In this document: positions 17,293 to 25,658 of the stretch, piece by piece | Position numbering within the stretch: the stretch's first letter is position 1 | Layout: every line of letters starts with the position of its first letter | Source of the DNA: JAABTH01 sp964390725 | GTDB taxonomy: Bacteria; Bacillota; Dethiobacteria; DTU022 | NCBI GenBank assembly: GCA_964390725.1 | Contig: CAYMIW010000005.1 | Location: 53,513-117,512, forward strand | Reading direction: 5' to 3' | DNA length: 64,000 nt | Program-made: the position numbers and the translations under genes | Notes under the pieces: model-generated | Database searches by the model: none | Told to the model about the DNA's origin: nothing | What the model saw: only the letters and a program-made list of their open reading frames with translations

Positions 17293-17335
17293 GCAGGCCA
17301 GGTTCATTATATAAAAGATCTAGGAGGCAGATATT

Positions 17336-18316
17336 ATGGAAAGGGAATTATCACTTGAATTTGTCCGGGTAACTGAAGCTGCAGCAATTGCTTCCGGACG
17401 TCTGATGGGTAGAGGTGATAAAGAGGCTGCCGATCAGGCTGCAGTTGATGCTATGCGTGCAGTATTTGACACTGTTCACATAAATGGAACTGTAGTAATC
17501 GGGGAAGGAGAAAAGGATGAGGCGCCGATGCTCTATATCGGTGAAAAGGTTGGCGTCGCCGATAAACCCTGTGTTGATGTTGCTGTTGATCCTCTTGAAG
17601 GAACAAATCTTGTAGCCAGGGGTTTACCAAATGCCCTTTCTGTGATGGCTGTTGCTCCGGAAGGAGACCTGCTCCAGGCTCCCGATGTGTTTTATATGGA
17701 CAAAATTGCTGTTGGACCGAAGGCAAAAGGTTGTATTAACCTGGATGCGCCGGTTAAAGAAAACCTTAATGCGGTGGCTAAAGCACTGGATCGCGATGTT
17801 AGCGAAGTTACTGCTATTATTCTTGATCGGCCCAGGCATAAACAATTAATTGCAGAAATCCGTGAAGCTGGCGCCAGGGTTAAGCTAATTTCTGATGGCG
17901 ATGTTTCCGCAGCGATATCAACCGCAATTGATAATACGGGTGTTGATATTTTGTTTGGTATCGGAGGGGCTCCGGAAGGGGTAATATCGGCAGTGGCGAT
18001 GAAAATACTCGATGGTGAAATCCAGGGACGTTTGATTCCCAAGGGAGAGGACCTTAACTGTATACATGATCAGGATCATGAGGCGTGTGGAAAACTGCTA
18101 ATGCTTGATGATTTGGTAAAGGGAGATGACATTTTCTTTGCTGCAACAGGGATTACTGATGGCGATATGCTCAGCGGTGTTCGCTACCGCGGCAATGTTG
18201 CCGAAACTCACTCCCTGGTTATGAGAGGTATAACCAAAACAATCCGAAATATTTACGCAACGCATACCCTGAAAATGAAACCTCGTTTTGTTTCCAAAGA
18301 GTCATTATGCCGCTGA
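17336..18316 (+). CDS. glpX: Class II fructose-1,6-bisphosphatase
   Basis: 326 aa. Removes the C1 phosphate from fructose-1,6-bisphosphate in gluconeogenesis, Mn/Mg dependent. Motifs GEGEKDEAPML (56-66) and VDPLEGTN (84-91) form the lithium-sensitive phosphatase metal site of the GlpX type, and GGAPEGVISAVAMK is at about 206-219. ATG lies 8 nt after AGGAGG. It follows arginine deiminase closely with no visible terminator between them, and there are no glycerol genes next to it, so gluconeogenic growth on amino acids is a reasonable setting. Confidence 0.94.
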   Translation: MERELSLEFVRVTEAAAIASGRLMGRGDKEAADQAAVDAMRAVFDTVHINGTVVIGEGEKDEAPMLYIGEKVGVADKPCVDVAVDPLEGTNLVARGLPNALSVMAVAPEGDLLQAPDVFYMDKIAVGPKAKGCINLDAPVKENLNAVAKALDRDVSEVTAIILDRPRHKQLIAEIREAGARVKLISDGDVSAAISTAIDNTGVDILFGIGGAPEGVISAVAMKILDGEIQGRLIPKGEDLNCIHDQDHEACGKLLMLDDLVKGDDIFFAATGITDGDMLSGVRYRGNVAETHSLVMRGITKTIRNIYATHTLKMKPRFVSKESLCR

Positions 18317-18411
18317 CAGAGTAAACCTGCTCTTATAATTAGCCCGCCCGCCGGTATTCTAAACGGAGGCGGGTCCTGCCATTATATGCTTCACAGTAAA
18401 GCTTATTATTG

Positions 18412-18567
18412 CTACTTAACTATTAAAAAATTCGTTTTTACAGGTTGCAGAACTATGCTGCTTGCAATGCCCATGAATAAATATTTTACACCGCCGTTTT
18501 CTCTCTGTCTGATAACAACAATATCATAGGCTCCACTCTCGGCTTCTCCGGTAATTATTTCTGTTCT
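18412..18567 (-). pseudogene. Universal stress protein C-terminal remnant
   Basis: On the minus strand about 52 codons with no start codon read IITGEAESGAYDIVVIRQR followed by VKYLFMGIASSIVLQPVK and TNFLIVK, then TAG at 18412. This is the last third of a UspA domain (the DLIVMG...LLGSVSxxVL...PVLIVR pattern), with the usual nucleotide-loop glycines degraded. An in-frame TGA lies just upstream at 18568-18570 and no N-terminal part can be seen. It is a gene relic between glpX and the threonine dehydratase-like gene. Confidence 0.6.
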
Positions 18568-18782
18568 TCAATAATGCAGTTTTTACTTTCTGAAACATAC
18601 CTTAATGAAAAAATGAAGACCAGGAAAATTAAAGATTACATTTTTAGAAGCGAAAGTTAAAAAGCACTTGGAGGATAAGAAACCACTGAATAGAAATTTA
18701 CTGTATAGCCAATTGATTTGGTGCAGAATTTTGTCAGATGGTTGTAAATAATTATTTAGACGGGAAAGGCGGGCTGGTTTAA

Positions 18783-19724
18783 ATGGTTCCGACATTAGAG
18801 TCAATCAGAAACGCTGCCGGCAGGATCAGGGAATACGTTCATCATACCCCGATTTATACATCTGCTGCCCTGGATAAGATTTGCGGGGCAAAAATATACT
18901 TAAAAGCTGAGAATATGCAGAAAGCTGGTGCATTTAAAGCACGGGGTGCTGTAAATGCAGTTATGTGTCTGACAGAAAAGGAAGCCTGTAACGGTGTAGC
19001 AACTCATTCATCCGGGAATCATGCTGCGGCTCTCGCTTATGCTGCTCGCTGCAGGGGTATCAAGGCTTATGTTGTAATGCCTGAAAATGCCCCTGCAGTT
19101 AAAAAGGCAGCGGTTAAGAGTTATGGTGCGGATATTTTTTATTGTGAAGCCAACGAACAAGCCAGGGAGGCGGCACTCAAAAATGTAGTTAAACAGACAG
19201 GAGCTACTTTTATACACCCGTTCAACAACTACCGGGTTATTGAGGGGCAGGCAACTGCGGCGCTGGAAATGTTGCATGATGTAAGTTCGCTTGAAGCAAT
19301 CATTGCACCTGTGGGAGGAGGAGGCCTTCTGAGTGGCACTGCACTGGCAGCTTCCTATGCCGCGACCGGTATAAAGGTCTTCGGTGCCGAACCACAAGCG
19401 GCAGATGATGCCTGGCAATCTTTACAGGAAGGCAGAATCATCCCTGCCAATAATCCTGAAACCATTGCTGACGGGTTGAGAACGTCGCTGGGAGAGCTTA
19501 CATTTGCCATCATAGCAAAATCGGTAGAAACGATTATAACTGTGTCCGAAGAAGAAATCATCCAGGCGATGCGTCTGATTTGGGAGAGGGCAAAGCTTGT
19601 GGTTGAACCTTCTGCTGCTGTTGCCCTGGCAGCTGTTACCAGCAGTCGTCATAAAATCGATGCCGGCAGTATCGGGTTGATTATTTCCGGCGGCAATGTT
19701 GATCTGGATAATCTACCCTGGTGA
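18783..19724 (+). CDS. Threonine/serine dehydratase-like PLP enzyme
   Basis: 313 aa, fold type II PLP enzyme. The Schiff-base Lys is in GAFKARGA (Lys52), the substrate loop is SSGNHAAA (77-84), and the phosphate-binding GGGGLLSG is at about 177-184. It ends SGGNVD without a C-terminal ACT domain, so it matches catabolic TdcB and serine racemase-like enzymes rather than IlvA. It would convert threonine or serine to 2-oxo acid and ammonia, fitting amino-acid fermentation next to arginine deiminase. Ribosome binding site weak (GGCGGG). It stands alone on the plus strand. Confidence 0.88.
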   Translation: MVPTLESIRNAAGRIREYVHHTPIYTSAALDKICGAKIYLKAENMQKAGAFKARGAVNAVMCLTEKEACNGVATHSSGNHAAALAYAARCRGIKAYVVMPENAPAVKKAAVKSYGADIFYCEANEQAREAALKNVVKQTGATFIHPFNNYRVIEGQATAALEMLHDVSSLEAIIAPVGGGGLLSGTALAASYAATGIKVFGAEPQAADDAWQSLQEGRIIPANNPETIADGLRTSLGELTFAIIAKSVETIITVSEEEIIQAMRLIWERAKLVVEPSAAVALAAVTSSRHKIDAGSIGLIISGGNVDLDNLPW

Positions 19725-19742
19725 AAAAGAGACTGTGCTTAG

Positions 19743-19949
19743 TCATGATATTTTTATGGCCTGCCCAGGACAAGACTGGACACATTTGGCACAGTTTTTA
19801 CATGGAGACGGGCTGAAGAAGGGATAAGAAAACTGCTCTTCCTGTCCGATTTTTTTAACCGGGCAGGCTGCAACAGCCAGGCATACTCCACCGCTGCATT
19901 GTTCCGGGTGGCATTTACTATAATCCAGGCTTAGAATAGCTGTAGTCAT
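19743..19949 (-). CDS. Small 4Fe-4S ferredoxin-like protein
   Basis: 68 aa from the ATG at 19949, 7 nt after CGGAG; a longer open frame upstream has no site and is hydrophobic junk. Two cysteine clusters: SKCHPEQCSGGVCLAVAACP in the first half and PCKNCAKCVQSCPGQAI in the second, enough for two clusters. The DYSKCxPxxC start resembles the Fe-S domain at the N-terminus of ABCE1/RLI proteins more than classic clostridial ferredoxin; that comparison is from memory. Likely a cytoplasmic electron carrier or an Fe-S adaptor. Convergent with the dehydratase gene. Confidence 0.85.
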   Translation of the reverse strand: MTTAILSLDYSKCHPEQCSGGVCLAVAACPVKKIGQEEQFSYPFFSPSPCKNCAKCVQSCPGQAIKIS

Positions 19950-20070
19950 AAAAAACTCCGTTTCAAACCTTGCAAGTATATATATTCTAGAGTATAATAC
20001 TACACTGTTGCATGGAAGGAAGTCAATTCCCAGCCACCAAAATAGTAACAATAATAAGTTATGCAAATAG

Positions 20071-20099
20071 TTGACATCATTTCAACCATATAGTATTAT
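20071..20099 (+). promoter_or_regulatory. Sigma-A promoter of the duplicated-domain lipoprotein
   Basis: TTGACA, 17 nt, TATTAT, giving a leader of about 105 nt before the ATG at 20210. Confidence 0.75.
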
Positions 20100-20209
20100 G
20101 GATATACTATAAAATAGGTAGATTTAATCTCCTTACTTTCATTGTTTGTAGATTGTAGAAAGACGGGGAAGCAAAATCTGACTGTTATTTTTTTTGAGGA
20201 GGTAGTTTG

Positions 20210-21307
20210 ATGAAAAAAGTATTATGGTTAACCCTGGTGCTTGTCTTAGCGCTGGTTATGATAGCCGGTTGCGGGGATACCCCAGCAGAAGAAGCACCCA
20301 TTGATGAAGCCCCGGATGAAACTCCGGATGACGAGGTTGTTGAAACAGGTACCTCAAGACTGGGTCTCGGTGTTGTGACATCGATTGCGAAGTCACGCGA
20401 TGCAGGCGATGATATTACTGCACAGGCTCAGACCGACGTGGTAATGGCTGCTGTGTTGTTTGATGGCGAAGGGCGTGTTGTTAGTGTTTCAATCGATAAT
20501 GCCCAGAACCGGGTGGCTTTTGATGAAGAAATGCAGCTTGCTACCGACATTAGTGTGCCCGGAACCACCAAGGTTGGTTTGGGCGATGATTACGGCATGA
20601 AGCGGGTTTCCGAAATTGAAAAAGAATGGTACGAGCAAATGGCAGAATTTGAAGCCTGGATGCTGGGCCAGACTGTTGATGAAATCAAGAGCCTGCAGGT
20701 TAAGGTTGTTGACGATGCACATCAGAACGTTCCCGATGTTCCAGAACTGACTTCTGTCGTTACAATTACTGTTGAAGATTATATTGCTGCGGTTGAAAAT
20801 GCTTATAACAATTCAATCGAAGTGGAAAATGCAGTTACTGCAGGGCTGGGAGCAGACATTTCGATAGCAAAATCCAGAGGACTTGATGAAGCAAACGAGC
20901 TTATGCCCATGGCCCAGGTGGATAATACCATGGCCGCCGTTGCCTTTGATGCTGAGGGTGTAATTGTCGGTGCTTTAATTGACAATGCCCAGATCAGGGT
21001 TAACTTTGATGAAGAAGGCCAGGTAACTTCCGATCGCTCCGAAGCTCCGAAGACAAAAACCCAGCTTGGTGACGATTATGGCATGAAACGGGTTTCTGAA
21101 ATTGAAAAAGAATGGTTCGAGCAGATTGCCTCCTTTAGCGAGTGGATGGTTGGCAAAACAGTAGACGAGGTGCTGGGCCTCCAGGTTAAGGTTGTTGATG
21201 ATGCTCATCAGCATGTTCCAGATGTTCCTGAACTTACCTCGACCGTTACGATTACTGTAGAAAGCTATCAGGCTGCTGTTGCCACAGCTTATGAGAATGC
21301 TAAATAA
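20210..21307 (+). CDS. Lipoprotein with two tandem repeats of an unknown domain
   Basis: 365 aa; ATG after GAGGAGG. Signal peptide with lipobox MIAGC, then an acidic Pro/Glu/Asp linker (about 23-46), then two copies of a domain of about 150 residues (about 50-200 and 212-362). Both copies share SIAKSR, a VDxxMAAVxFDxEG strand, IDNAQ, VxFDEE, LGDDYGMKRVSEIEKEW, the VDE..LQVKVVDDAHQ segment and PELTS.VTITV. Single and double copies of such domains occur in clostridial envelope proteins of unknown function (from memory). It sits directly upstream of apbE, but I see no SGAT-type flavinylation motif in either copy. Exposed outside the membrane; role unknown. Confidence 0.85.
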   Translation: MKKVLWLTLVLVLALVMIAGCGDTPAEEAPIDEAPDETPDDEVVETGTSRLGLGVVTSIAKSRDAGDDITAQAQTDVVMAAVLFDGEGRVVSVSIDNAQNRVAFDEEMQLATDISVPGTTKVGLGDDYGMKRVSEIEKEWYEQMAEFEAWMLGQTVDEIKSLQVKVVDDAHQNVPDVPELTSVVTITVEDYIAAVENAYNNSIEVENAVTAGLGADISIAKSRGLDEANELMPMAQVDNTMAAVAFDAEGVIVGALIDNAQIRVNFDEEGQVTSDRSEAPKTKTQLGDDYGMKRVSEIEKEWFEQIASFSEWMVGKTVDEVLGLQVKVVDDAHQHVPDVPELTSTVTITVESYQAAVATAYENAK

Positions 21308-21331
21308 GCTTAGCTGAATAAACAGAGCTTT

Positions 21332-21367
21332 TGAAACGCTCCTCCATTTACTGTGGGGAGCGTTTCA
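21332..21367 (+). terminator. Terminator between the lipoprotein gene and apbE
   Basis: Perfect 11-bp stem TGAAACGCTCC/GGAGCGTTTCA, loop of about 14 nt, followed by TATATTATT. Confidence 0.8.
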
Positions 21368-21407
21368 TATATTATTAATGTTGTGAAGCAGTGGGAAGGA
21401 TAGGATA

Positions 21408-22490
21408 ATGAAGCTCAGGTTGTTTATTTCAGGATTTGTTATTTTTTTACTAACTGGTTGTTCTACCGAACAGGTAAATGAGAAGAACAGGTACACCGGT
21501 TCATTTTTTGATACCTTCGATACCCTGGTCCAGGTTGTAGCTTATACGGATAACGAAGATGAATTCGATGGCTATATGACTATGATTCACGACCGCTTTG
21601 TGGAGTTGCATAAACTGTATAATATTTATCTAGACTACGAAGGGGTTAACAACATCAAAACCATCAATGACAACGCCGGGATAAAGCCGGTTGTTGTGGA
21701 GCAGGAAATCATAGATCTAATCATTTATTCCAGGGAAATGTATGAGCGAACCGGTTATACAACAAACATTGCCCTGGGACCAGTGCTGGAGATTTGGCGT
21801 TACTATCGTGAAGAAGCAGAATTTGATCCCGAAAGCGCAAGAATACCTCCCCTGGATGAGCTAAGAGAAGCAGCTGCTTTTACAGATCTTGACCAGGTTG
21901 TAGTTGATCCTGATGCCGGGACGGTTTACCTCCCGGACTCCCGGATGAGCCTTGATGTCGGGGCAGTTGCTAAAGGGTTTGCTACCGAAATTGTTGCTCG
22001 CGAACTGGAAGATGCCGGGTTGCAATCTGCTGTTTTAAGCCCCGGGGGTAATATTCGCACCATAGGCAGGCCGCTTGATGGTATACGCGAAAAGTGGGGG
22101 GTAGGCATCCAAAATCCGGAAGCCTCTGTTGTTGCAGAAGATGAAAGGTTACTTGATGTAATTTTTGTTCAGGATGCAGCAGTAGTCAGCAGCGGCGATT
22201 ATCAACGTTATTATATAGTTGACGGCCAGGTAATGCATCATATAATAGATGTTAAAACATTGATGCCGGGCAGGTACTACCGGGCCTTGACTGTAGTATG
22301 TTCTGATGCTGCCCTGGCCGATTTTCTTTCAACGGCTCTGTTCCTGTTGCCTTTCGAAGAAAGCATAGCTATGGCAGAAAGCTTCGAAGGGGTTGAAGTT
22401 TACTGGGTATTTCATGATGGCCGTGTTGAAGTTACAGATGGGCTAAAAAGCATGCTGCGCAGCTATGGTGCGACTAATGAACTGCAATGA
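21408..22490 (+). CDS. apbE: ApbE FAD:protein FMN transferase, lipoprotein
   Basis: 360 aa. Transfers FMN from FAD onto Thr/Ser of target proteins outside the cytoplasmic membrane, as in Rnf and other flavin electron-transfer systems. Signal peptide with lipobox LLTGC (residues 14-18), SLDVGAVAKGFATE (about 181-194), GGNIRTIG (about 212-219), VVSSGDYQRYY (about 262-272), HHIIDVKT and the late Mg-site segment CSDAALADFLSTALF. Ribosome binding site GGAAGGAT. The target is not evident: the neighbouring lipoprotein lacks the flavinylation signature. Confidence 0.93.
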   Translation: MKLRLFISGFVIFLLTGCSTEQVNEKNRYTGSFFDTFDTLVQVVAYTDNEDEFDGYMTMIHDRFVELHKLYNIYLDYEGVNNIKTINDNAGIKPVVVEQEIIDLIIYSREMYERTGYTTNIALGPVLEIWRYYREEAEFDPESARIPPLDELREAAAFTDLDQVVVDPDAGTVYLPDSRMSLDVGAVAKGFATEIVARELEDAGLQSAVLSPGGNIRTIGRPLDGIREKWGVGIQNPEASVVAEDERLLDVIFVQDAAVVSSGDYQRYYIVDGQVMHHIIDVKTLMPGRYYRALTVVCSDAALADFLSTALFLLPFEESIAMAESFEGVEVYWVFHDGRVEVTDGLKSMLRSYGATNELQ

Positions 22491-22492
22491 AA

Positions 22493-22516
22493 TTGCCGCC
22501 TTAAAAAAGGCGGCAA
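22493..22516 (+). terminator. Terminator of apbE
   Basis: TTGCCGCC/GGCGGCAA stem directly after the stop codon, followed by a moderately T-rich tail CTTCATTAATT. Confidence 0.75.
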
Positions 22517-22934
22517 CTTCATTAATTGAGAAAAATGTATAACAAACCTGGTGTTTTCAGCCATCATAACAGCTTAAATTATTTGCTAACTTGAGGATAT
22601 AAAAAGTGTTATATTTATTAATTGTTCTTTAACAGGCCCTGTTTTTATCATTCAGCTGTGGATTAATTGTTGAGACTGTAGTAGAAATTAATCATTGAGT
22701 TTTGCAAGCGAAAAACTATCAAATAAACCTGTTTTTCAAAGAATAGCTTAATAACAGCATGCTAATTATAGCTTAGCAGTTTGTATCACAATTTCACAAG
22801 CATATTTAACCTTTGCCTAACTACTACTAATCATATAATATATAATATGTATTTAAACAGCTTAAATATTCTGGTTTGCAACTATTTCCGGCAATCACCG
22901 GTTGCACTACATAAATTAAGATGAGAAGGGATGG
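22517..22934. other. A/T-rich intergenic region
   Basis: No gene, riboswitch or clear repeat seen. It contains a short palindrome CATATAATATATAATATG near 22830-22850 that may be promoter DNA for the small membrane protein downstream. Confidence 0.4.
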
Positions 22935-23099
22935 ATGGTTATTTTCGGTATAAAATTGCTTCCACTGATTATAGTAATAATTGGTTTCACTGTATTTCCC
23001 CTGCTTGGTGTTTTACTATATCACACTAATGGTTTAATTGGCGGATTTGCCATCGGTTTGGTTATTGCGCTGGTTGTCAGCATGTTTAAAAAAAATTGA
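22935..23099 (+). CDS. Small two-helix membrane protein
   Basis: 54 aa. ATG at 22935 after AGAAGGG. The product is two hydrophobic helices (about 2-28 and 34-50) separated by a YHTNG turn and ends in FKKN, giving a hairpin with both ends probably cytoplasmic. I do not recognise the family. The length, ribosome binding site and amino-acid pattern favour a real gene, but no neighbour hints at its role. Confidence 0.6.
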   Translation: MVIFGIKLLPLIIVIIGFTVFPLLGVLLYHTNGLIGGFAIGLVIALVVSMFKKN

Positions 23100-23243
23100 T
23101 TCCACCCCATATCAGGCAGCAGTTGAATATTAAATTAAAAACAAAGATCGTCCATGGCAGCAGTTTACTGCCGCTTAGTAAAAGTGTACAGCAAGTCTAA
23201 GGCTTTGATCGATGAAGTGACGGCAAATTGGTTAGTTGTACAA

Positions 23244-23750
23244 TTACCGGGTAGCGCCGGGCGGCCTAATGCCGGACAAAAGGCTGCTCCACTCTGCGGT
23301 TTTCCACTTTCTCTCCTGGTCAATTTTAACTGATATAGGACGGGGTGAATCTGCTCCCGATGATTTTATAAAAAGTTTAATAAAGCCATCGTCGGCCCTA
23401 CCACTGTGTGGATTAGTAGTAAACTCGAGAGTGTAAGGAGCGGTGACAAGGGTATAGCCTTTCTCGGGTGAAGTGTTTTTAAAGTAGGATTGCATATGGT
23501 ATTTTTTATCTTTGATCTGATTTTTGATCAAATTCAGTGAGCGCTGGCTTAATTTGTTTCCGCCAGTCAGCTGGTCCGGATGCACTGCCAGGCCCAGGGC
23601 GGTTTCGCCATCCTGGCTATTCTCAGTATAAAGCAGCAGTGCAAGGATCATAACCGCTGCCGCTCCTTCCGGTGCATTGGGAAACTCTGAACATATTTGT
23701 TCAAAACTTGCCAGATCTTTGGGGATATGCCTTAGTACAATACTGCACAT
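23244..23750 (-). CDS. DUF6935-like protein
   Basis: 168 aa, cytoplasmic, no signal or membrane segment. ATG at 23750 follows GGGAGGT. It begins with a helical half (PEGAAAVMILALLLYTENSQDGE...LAVHPDQL) and then a segment ending SSGADSPRPI, followed by the final IRPPG. That layout (helical array, then a beta part with GGADSPR-like motif) is that of proteins annotated DUF6935 in clostridia, recalled from memory. Function unknown. It is monocistronic and separated from its neighbours. Confidence 0.7.
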   Translation of the reverse strand: MCSIVLRHIPKDLASFEQICSEFPNAPEGAAAVMILALLLYTENSQDGETALGLAVHPDQLTGGNKLSQRSLNLIKNQIKDKKYHMQSYFKNTSPEKGYTLVTAPYTLEFTTNPHSGRADDGFIKLFIKSSGADSPRPISVKIDQERKWKTAEWSSLLSGIRPPGATR

Positions 23751-23924
23751 TTCTTTCTTACCTCCCGCTCAACTTTGAATAATTATTCCGAGATTTATTG
23801 TAACACAGTTAAAGTATTTTTAGTAAAAATGCATAGTAGTAATACGCTAAATTAGGTTTATTGCAATGATTATTCCTGATGAAATACAGTAATAAAAACA
23901 ATGGTGACGGGATATTGCTGCTTG

Positions 23925-23954
23925 TTGACGATTGTGGCTGAAAATTGTTATAAT
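23925..23954 (+). promoter_or_regulatory. Sigma-A promoter of the HDOD gene
   Basis: TTGACG, 18 nt, TATAAT, about 40 nt upstream of the ATG at 23995. Confidence 0.7.
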
Positions 23955-23994
23955 TAAAAACGAGAACAAAATAATTGCTTCTGCGGGAGAAAAA

Positions 23995-24837
23995 ATGACA
24001 AAACTAACGCTGGAAAATATTGTGACTCAAGTTGACGAGCTCCCTGCACTTCCCCAGATTGTTACCAGGGTTATGGAGCTCACTGAAGACCCTGATTCTA
24101 CTGCTTTTGATATACAGGCAGTGCTCAACCAGGATCAGGCGATGACTGCCCAGGTTTTACGCTTGGCGAACTCAGTTTACTACGGCTATTCAAGGCGCAT
24201 AGCTACTGTTACAGATGCTATAATTCTGATTGGCTTTAATGCGGTCCGCAGTATTGTTCTTGCTGCATCAGTCAGTAAAATATTAAAAAAGGAGCTTAAG
24301 GGTTATGCTATGGATGAGGGTGAACTGTGGAAGCATTCACAGTGTTCAGCAGTATTTGCTCGAATTCTGGCAAAAAAAATTCGATTCAGGTCAGTTGAGC
24401 TTGCTTATACAGCCGCCCTGTTGCATGATATTGGAAAGCTGATATTAAACAGTTTTATGTGCGATATGTACCAACAGGTTATAGATATAGTTGCAGAAGA
24501 GAAAATTCCTTTTAATGAAGTTGAAGATAATATCTTTGGGTATAATCATGCAATTCTTGGTGGTAAAGTAGCTGAAAAGTGGAAGCTGCCCGTAGATCTT
24601 ACAGAAGCGATAACCTGCCACCACGAGCCTGGTAAAGCAGAGATAAACCCGCAGCTTACGGCAATTGTACATGTTGCTGACGCAGCTACAATGCAGATGG
24701 GACTGGGGCTCGGTATTGACGGATTACTTTACCCGCTAGACCAGGAAGCAATGAACCTGCTGGAAATAAATGATTCAGATCTTGAAGAGATAATGGCAGA
24801 GTTAGTTGATATTTTAATTGACAGCGACACCTTTTAA
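23995..24837 (+). CDS. HDOD-domain signalling protein
   Basis: 280 aa; the ATG at 23995 follows GGGAG, and the promoter lies within the longer upstream frame, which rules that out. The HDOD domain spans nearly the whole protein: LPALPQIVTRVMEL (about 16-29), the AQVLRLANSVYYG segment, AALLHDIGKLIL with the HD pair, and ITCHHEP. HDOD proteins are HD-fold regulators of motility, c-di-GMP signalling and stress responses that often have no catalytic activity; here HDxGK-like residues are retained. A GGDEF protein and c-di-GMP riboswitches are elsewhere in the window, but no direct link is visible. Confidence 0.87.
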   Translation: MTKLTLENIVTQVDELPALPQIVTRVMELTEDPDSTAFDIQAVLNQDQAMTAQVLRLANSVYYGYSRRIATVTDAIILIGFNAVRSIVLAASVSKILKKELKGYAMDEGELWKHSQCSAVFARILAKKIRFRSVELAYTAALLHDIGKLILNSFMCDMYQQVIDIVAEEKIPFNEVEDNIFGYNHAILGGKVAEKWKLPVDLTEAITCHHEPGKAEINPQLTAIVHVADAATMQMGLGLGIDGLLYPLDQEAMNLLEINDSDLEEIMAELVDILIDSDTF

Positions 24838-24852
24838 GGATAGCAGCTAAAA

Positions 24853-24887
24853 CGGGTTTGCTCCTCTATTGGGGTGGGCCTTTTTTT
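24853..24887 (+). terminator. Terminator of the HDOD gene
   Basis: GGTTTGCTCC/GGGGTGGGCC stem (several G-T pairs) followed by seven T residues. Confidence 0.65.
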
Positions 24888-24942
24888 AAACCAAAAACCC
24901 CTCGATCATTTTATTAATTTTCCCTTGCGGAGGAATATTGAT

Positions 24943-25503
24943 TTGAAGCTAACTACCCGTCTTTTTCTTTATTTTGAAGAAATAGTAAATGCCGGGCTTT
25001 TAGTTGTTACCGTAGTTGTGTTTCTGCTTTTTACTGTTTTTATACTTCCATATATGTCCGAACGCCTAGCTGAAATGACAGGTGTAACAATATCACCGGA
25101 TACTTCTTTTTTATATTCTGCAGGAGATTTATATGCAATGGCCGAGTCATACGGCGATACGGGACGGGCTTACTACATAATGCAGAAATATACTTTTGAT
25201 ATACTCTGGCCGGTTGTTTATCTTTTATTTTTTTTGGTCGTGTTAACTTATATCTTCCGGTATACAGGTATGAGTCGCTTTGCTCATACTGTTAAATTAC
25301 TGCCTGTTTATGCTTTTTTATTTGATCTTCTTGAAAATTTAGCTGCCGCTGTTGTGATGTACAGGTACCCCCGGCCTACTGCTGTTTTGGCACATGTAAC
25401 TTCCCTGTTTTCCATCGCAAAATGGCTGTTGATTGTGTTGAGTGTTGCAGTAGTAGCAGCAGGTTTAGTCCTATGTTTAAAAAAAAGGATCGGCAGAGCA
25501 TGA
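24943..25503 (+). CDS. Four-helix membrane protein of unknown function
   Basis: 186 aa from a TTG 9 nt after GGAGG; a longer frame exists but begins inside the preceding terminator. Four hydrophobic segments at about 12-35, 85-107, 120-142 and 155-180, with an extracytoplasmic loop of about 45 residues between the first two. A DLLEN motif in helix 3 and a YPRP turn are the most distinctive residues; similar proteins are scattered in bacteria without a known role. Followed by a terminator that overlaps its stop codon. Confidence 0.7.
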   Translation: MKLTTRLFLYFEEIVNAGLLVVTVVVFLLFTVFILPYMSERLAEMTGVTISPDTSFLYSAGDLYAMAESYGDTGRAYYIMQKYTFDILWPVVYLLFFLVVLTYIFRYTGMSRFAHTVKLLPVYAFLFDLLENLAAAVVMYRYPRPTAVLAHVTSLFSIAKWLLIVLSVAVVAAGLVLCLKKRIGRA

Positions 25504-25527
25504 CAAGATAGCCCTCTGCCGATTTTA
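25491..25527 (+). terminator. Terminator overlapping the stop of the membrane protein
   Basis: CGGCAGAG/CTCTGCCG stem with a 15-nt loop containing the TGA, followed by ATTTTAAAT. Confidence 0.65.
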
Positions 25528-25658
25528 AATAACTATAATAAACAGGATTAATAGAAAACCGCTTCCGATAATTAACCATGCGGTTTATATGCTCACCGGG
25601 TGTGGTAAAGGTTTTTTGCCGGGAGAACAGGCAATTATTTAAAGAGCGGAGGTAGATC

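Noticed and set aside
16069..18316. Idea that arginine deiminase and glpX form an ADI operon
   Set aside because: glpX has no role in that pathway; only proximity without a terminator is seen.
18583..18804. 73-codon minus-strand frame overlapping the dehydratase start
   Set aside because: It does not continue the UspA relic and has no site or recognisable sequence.
25528..25658. Possible purine riboswitch ahead of adenine deaminase
   Set aside because: There is an AAACCGC...GCGGTTT hairpin, but the conserved purine aptamer positions are not present.
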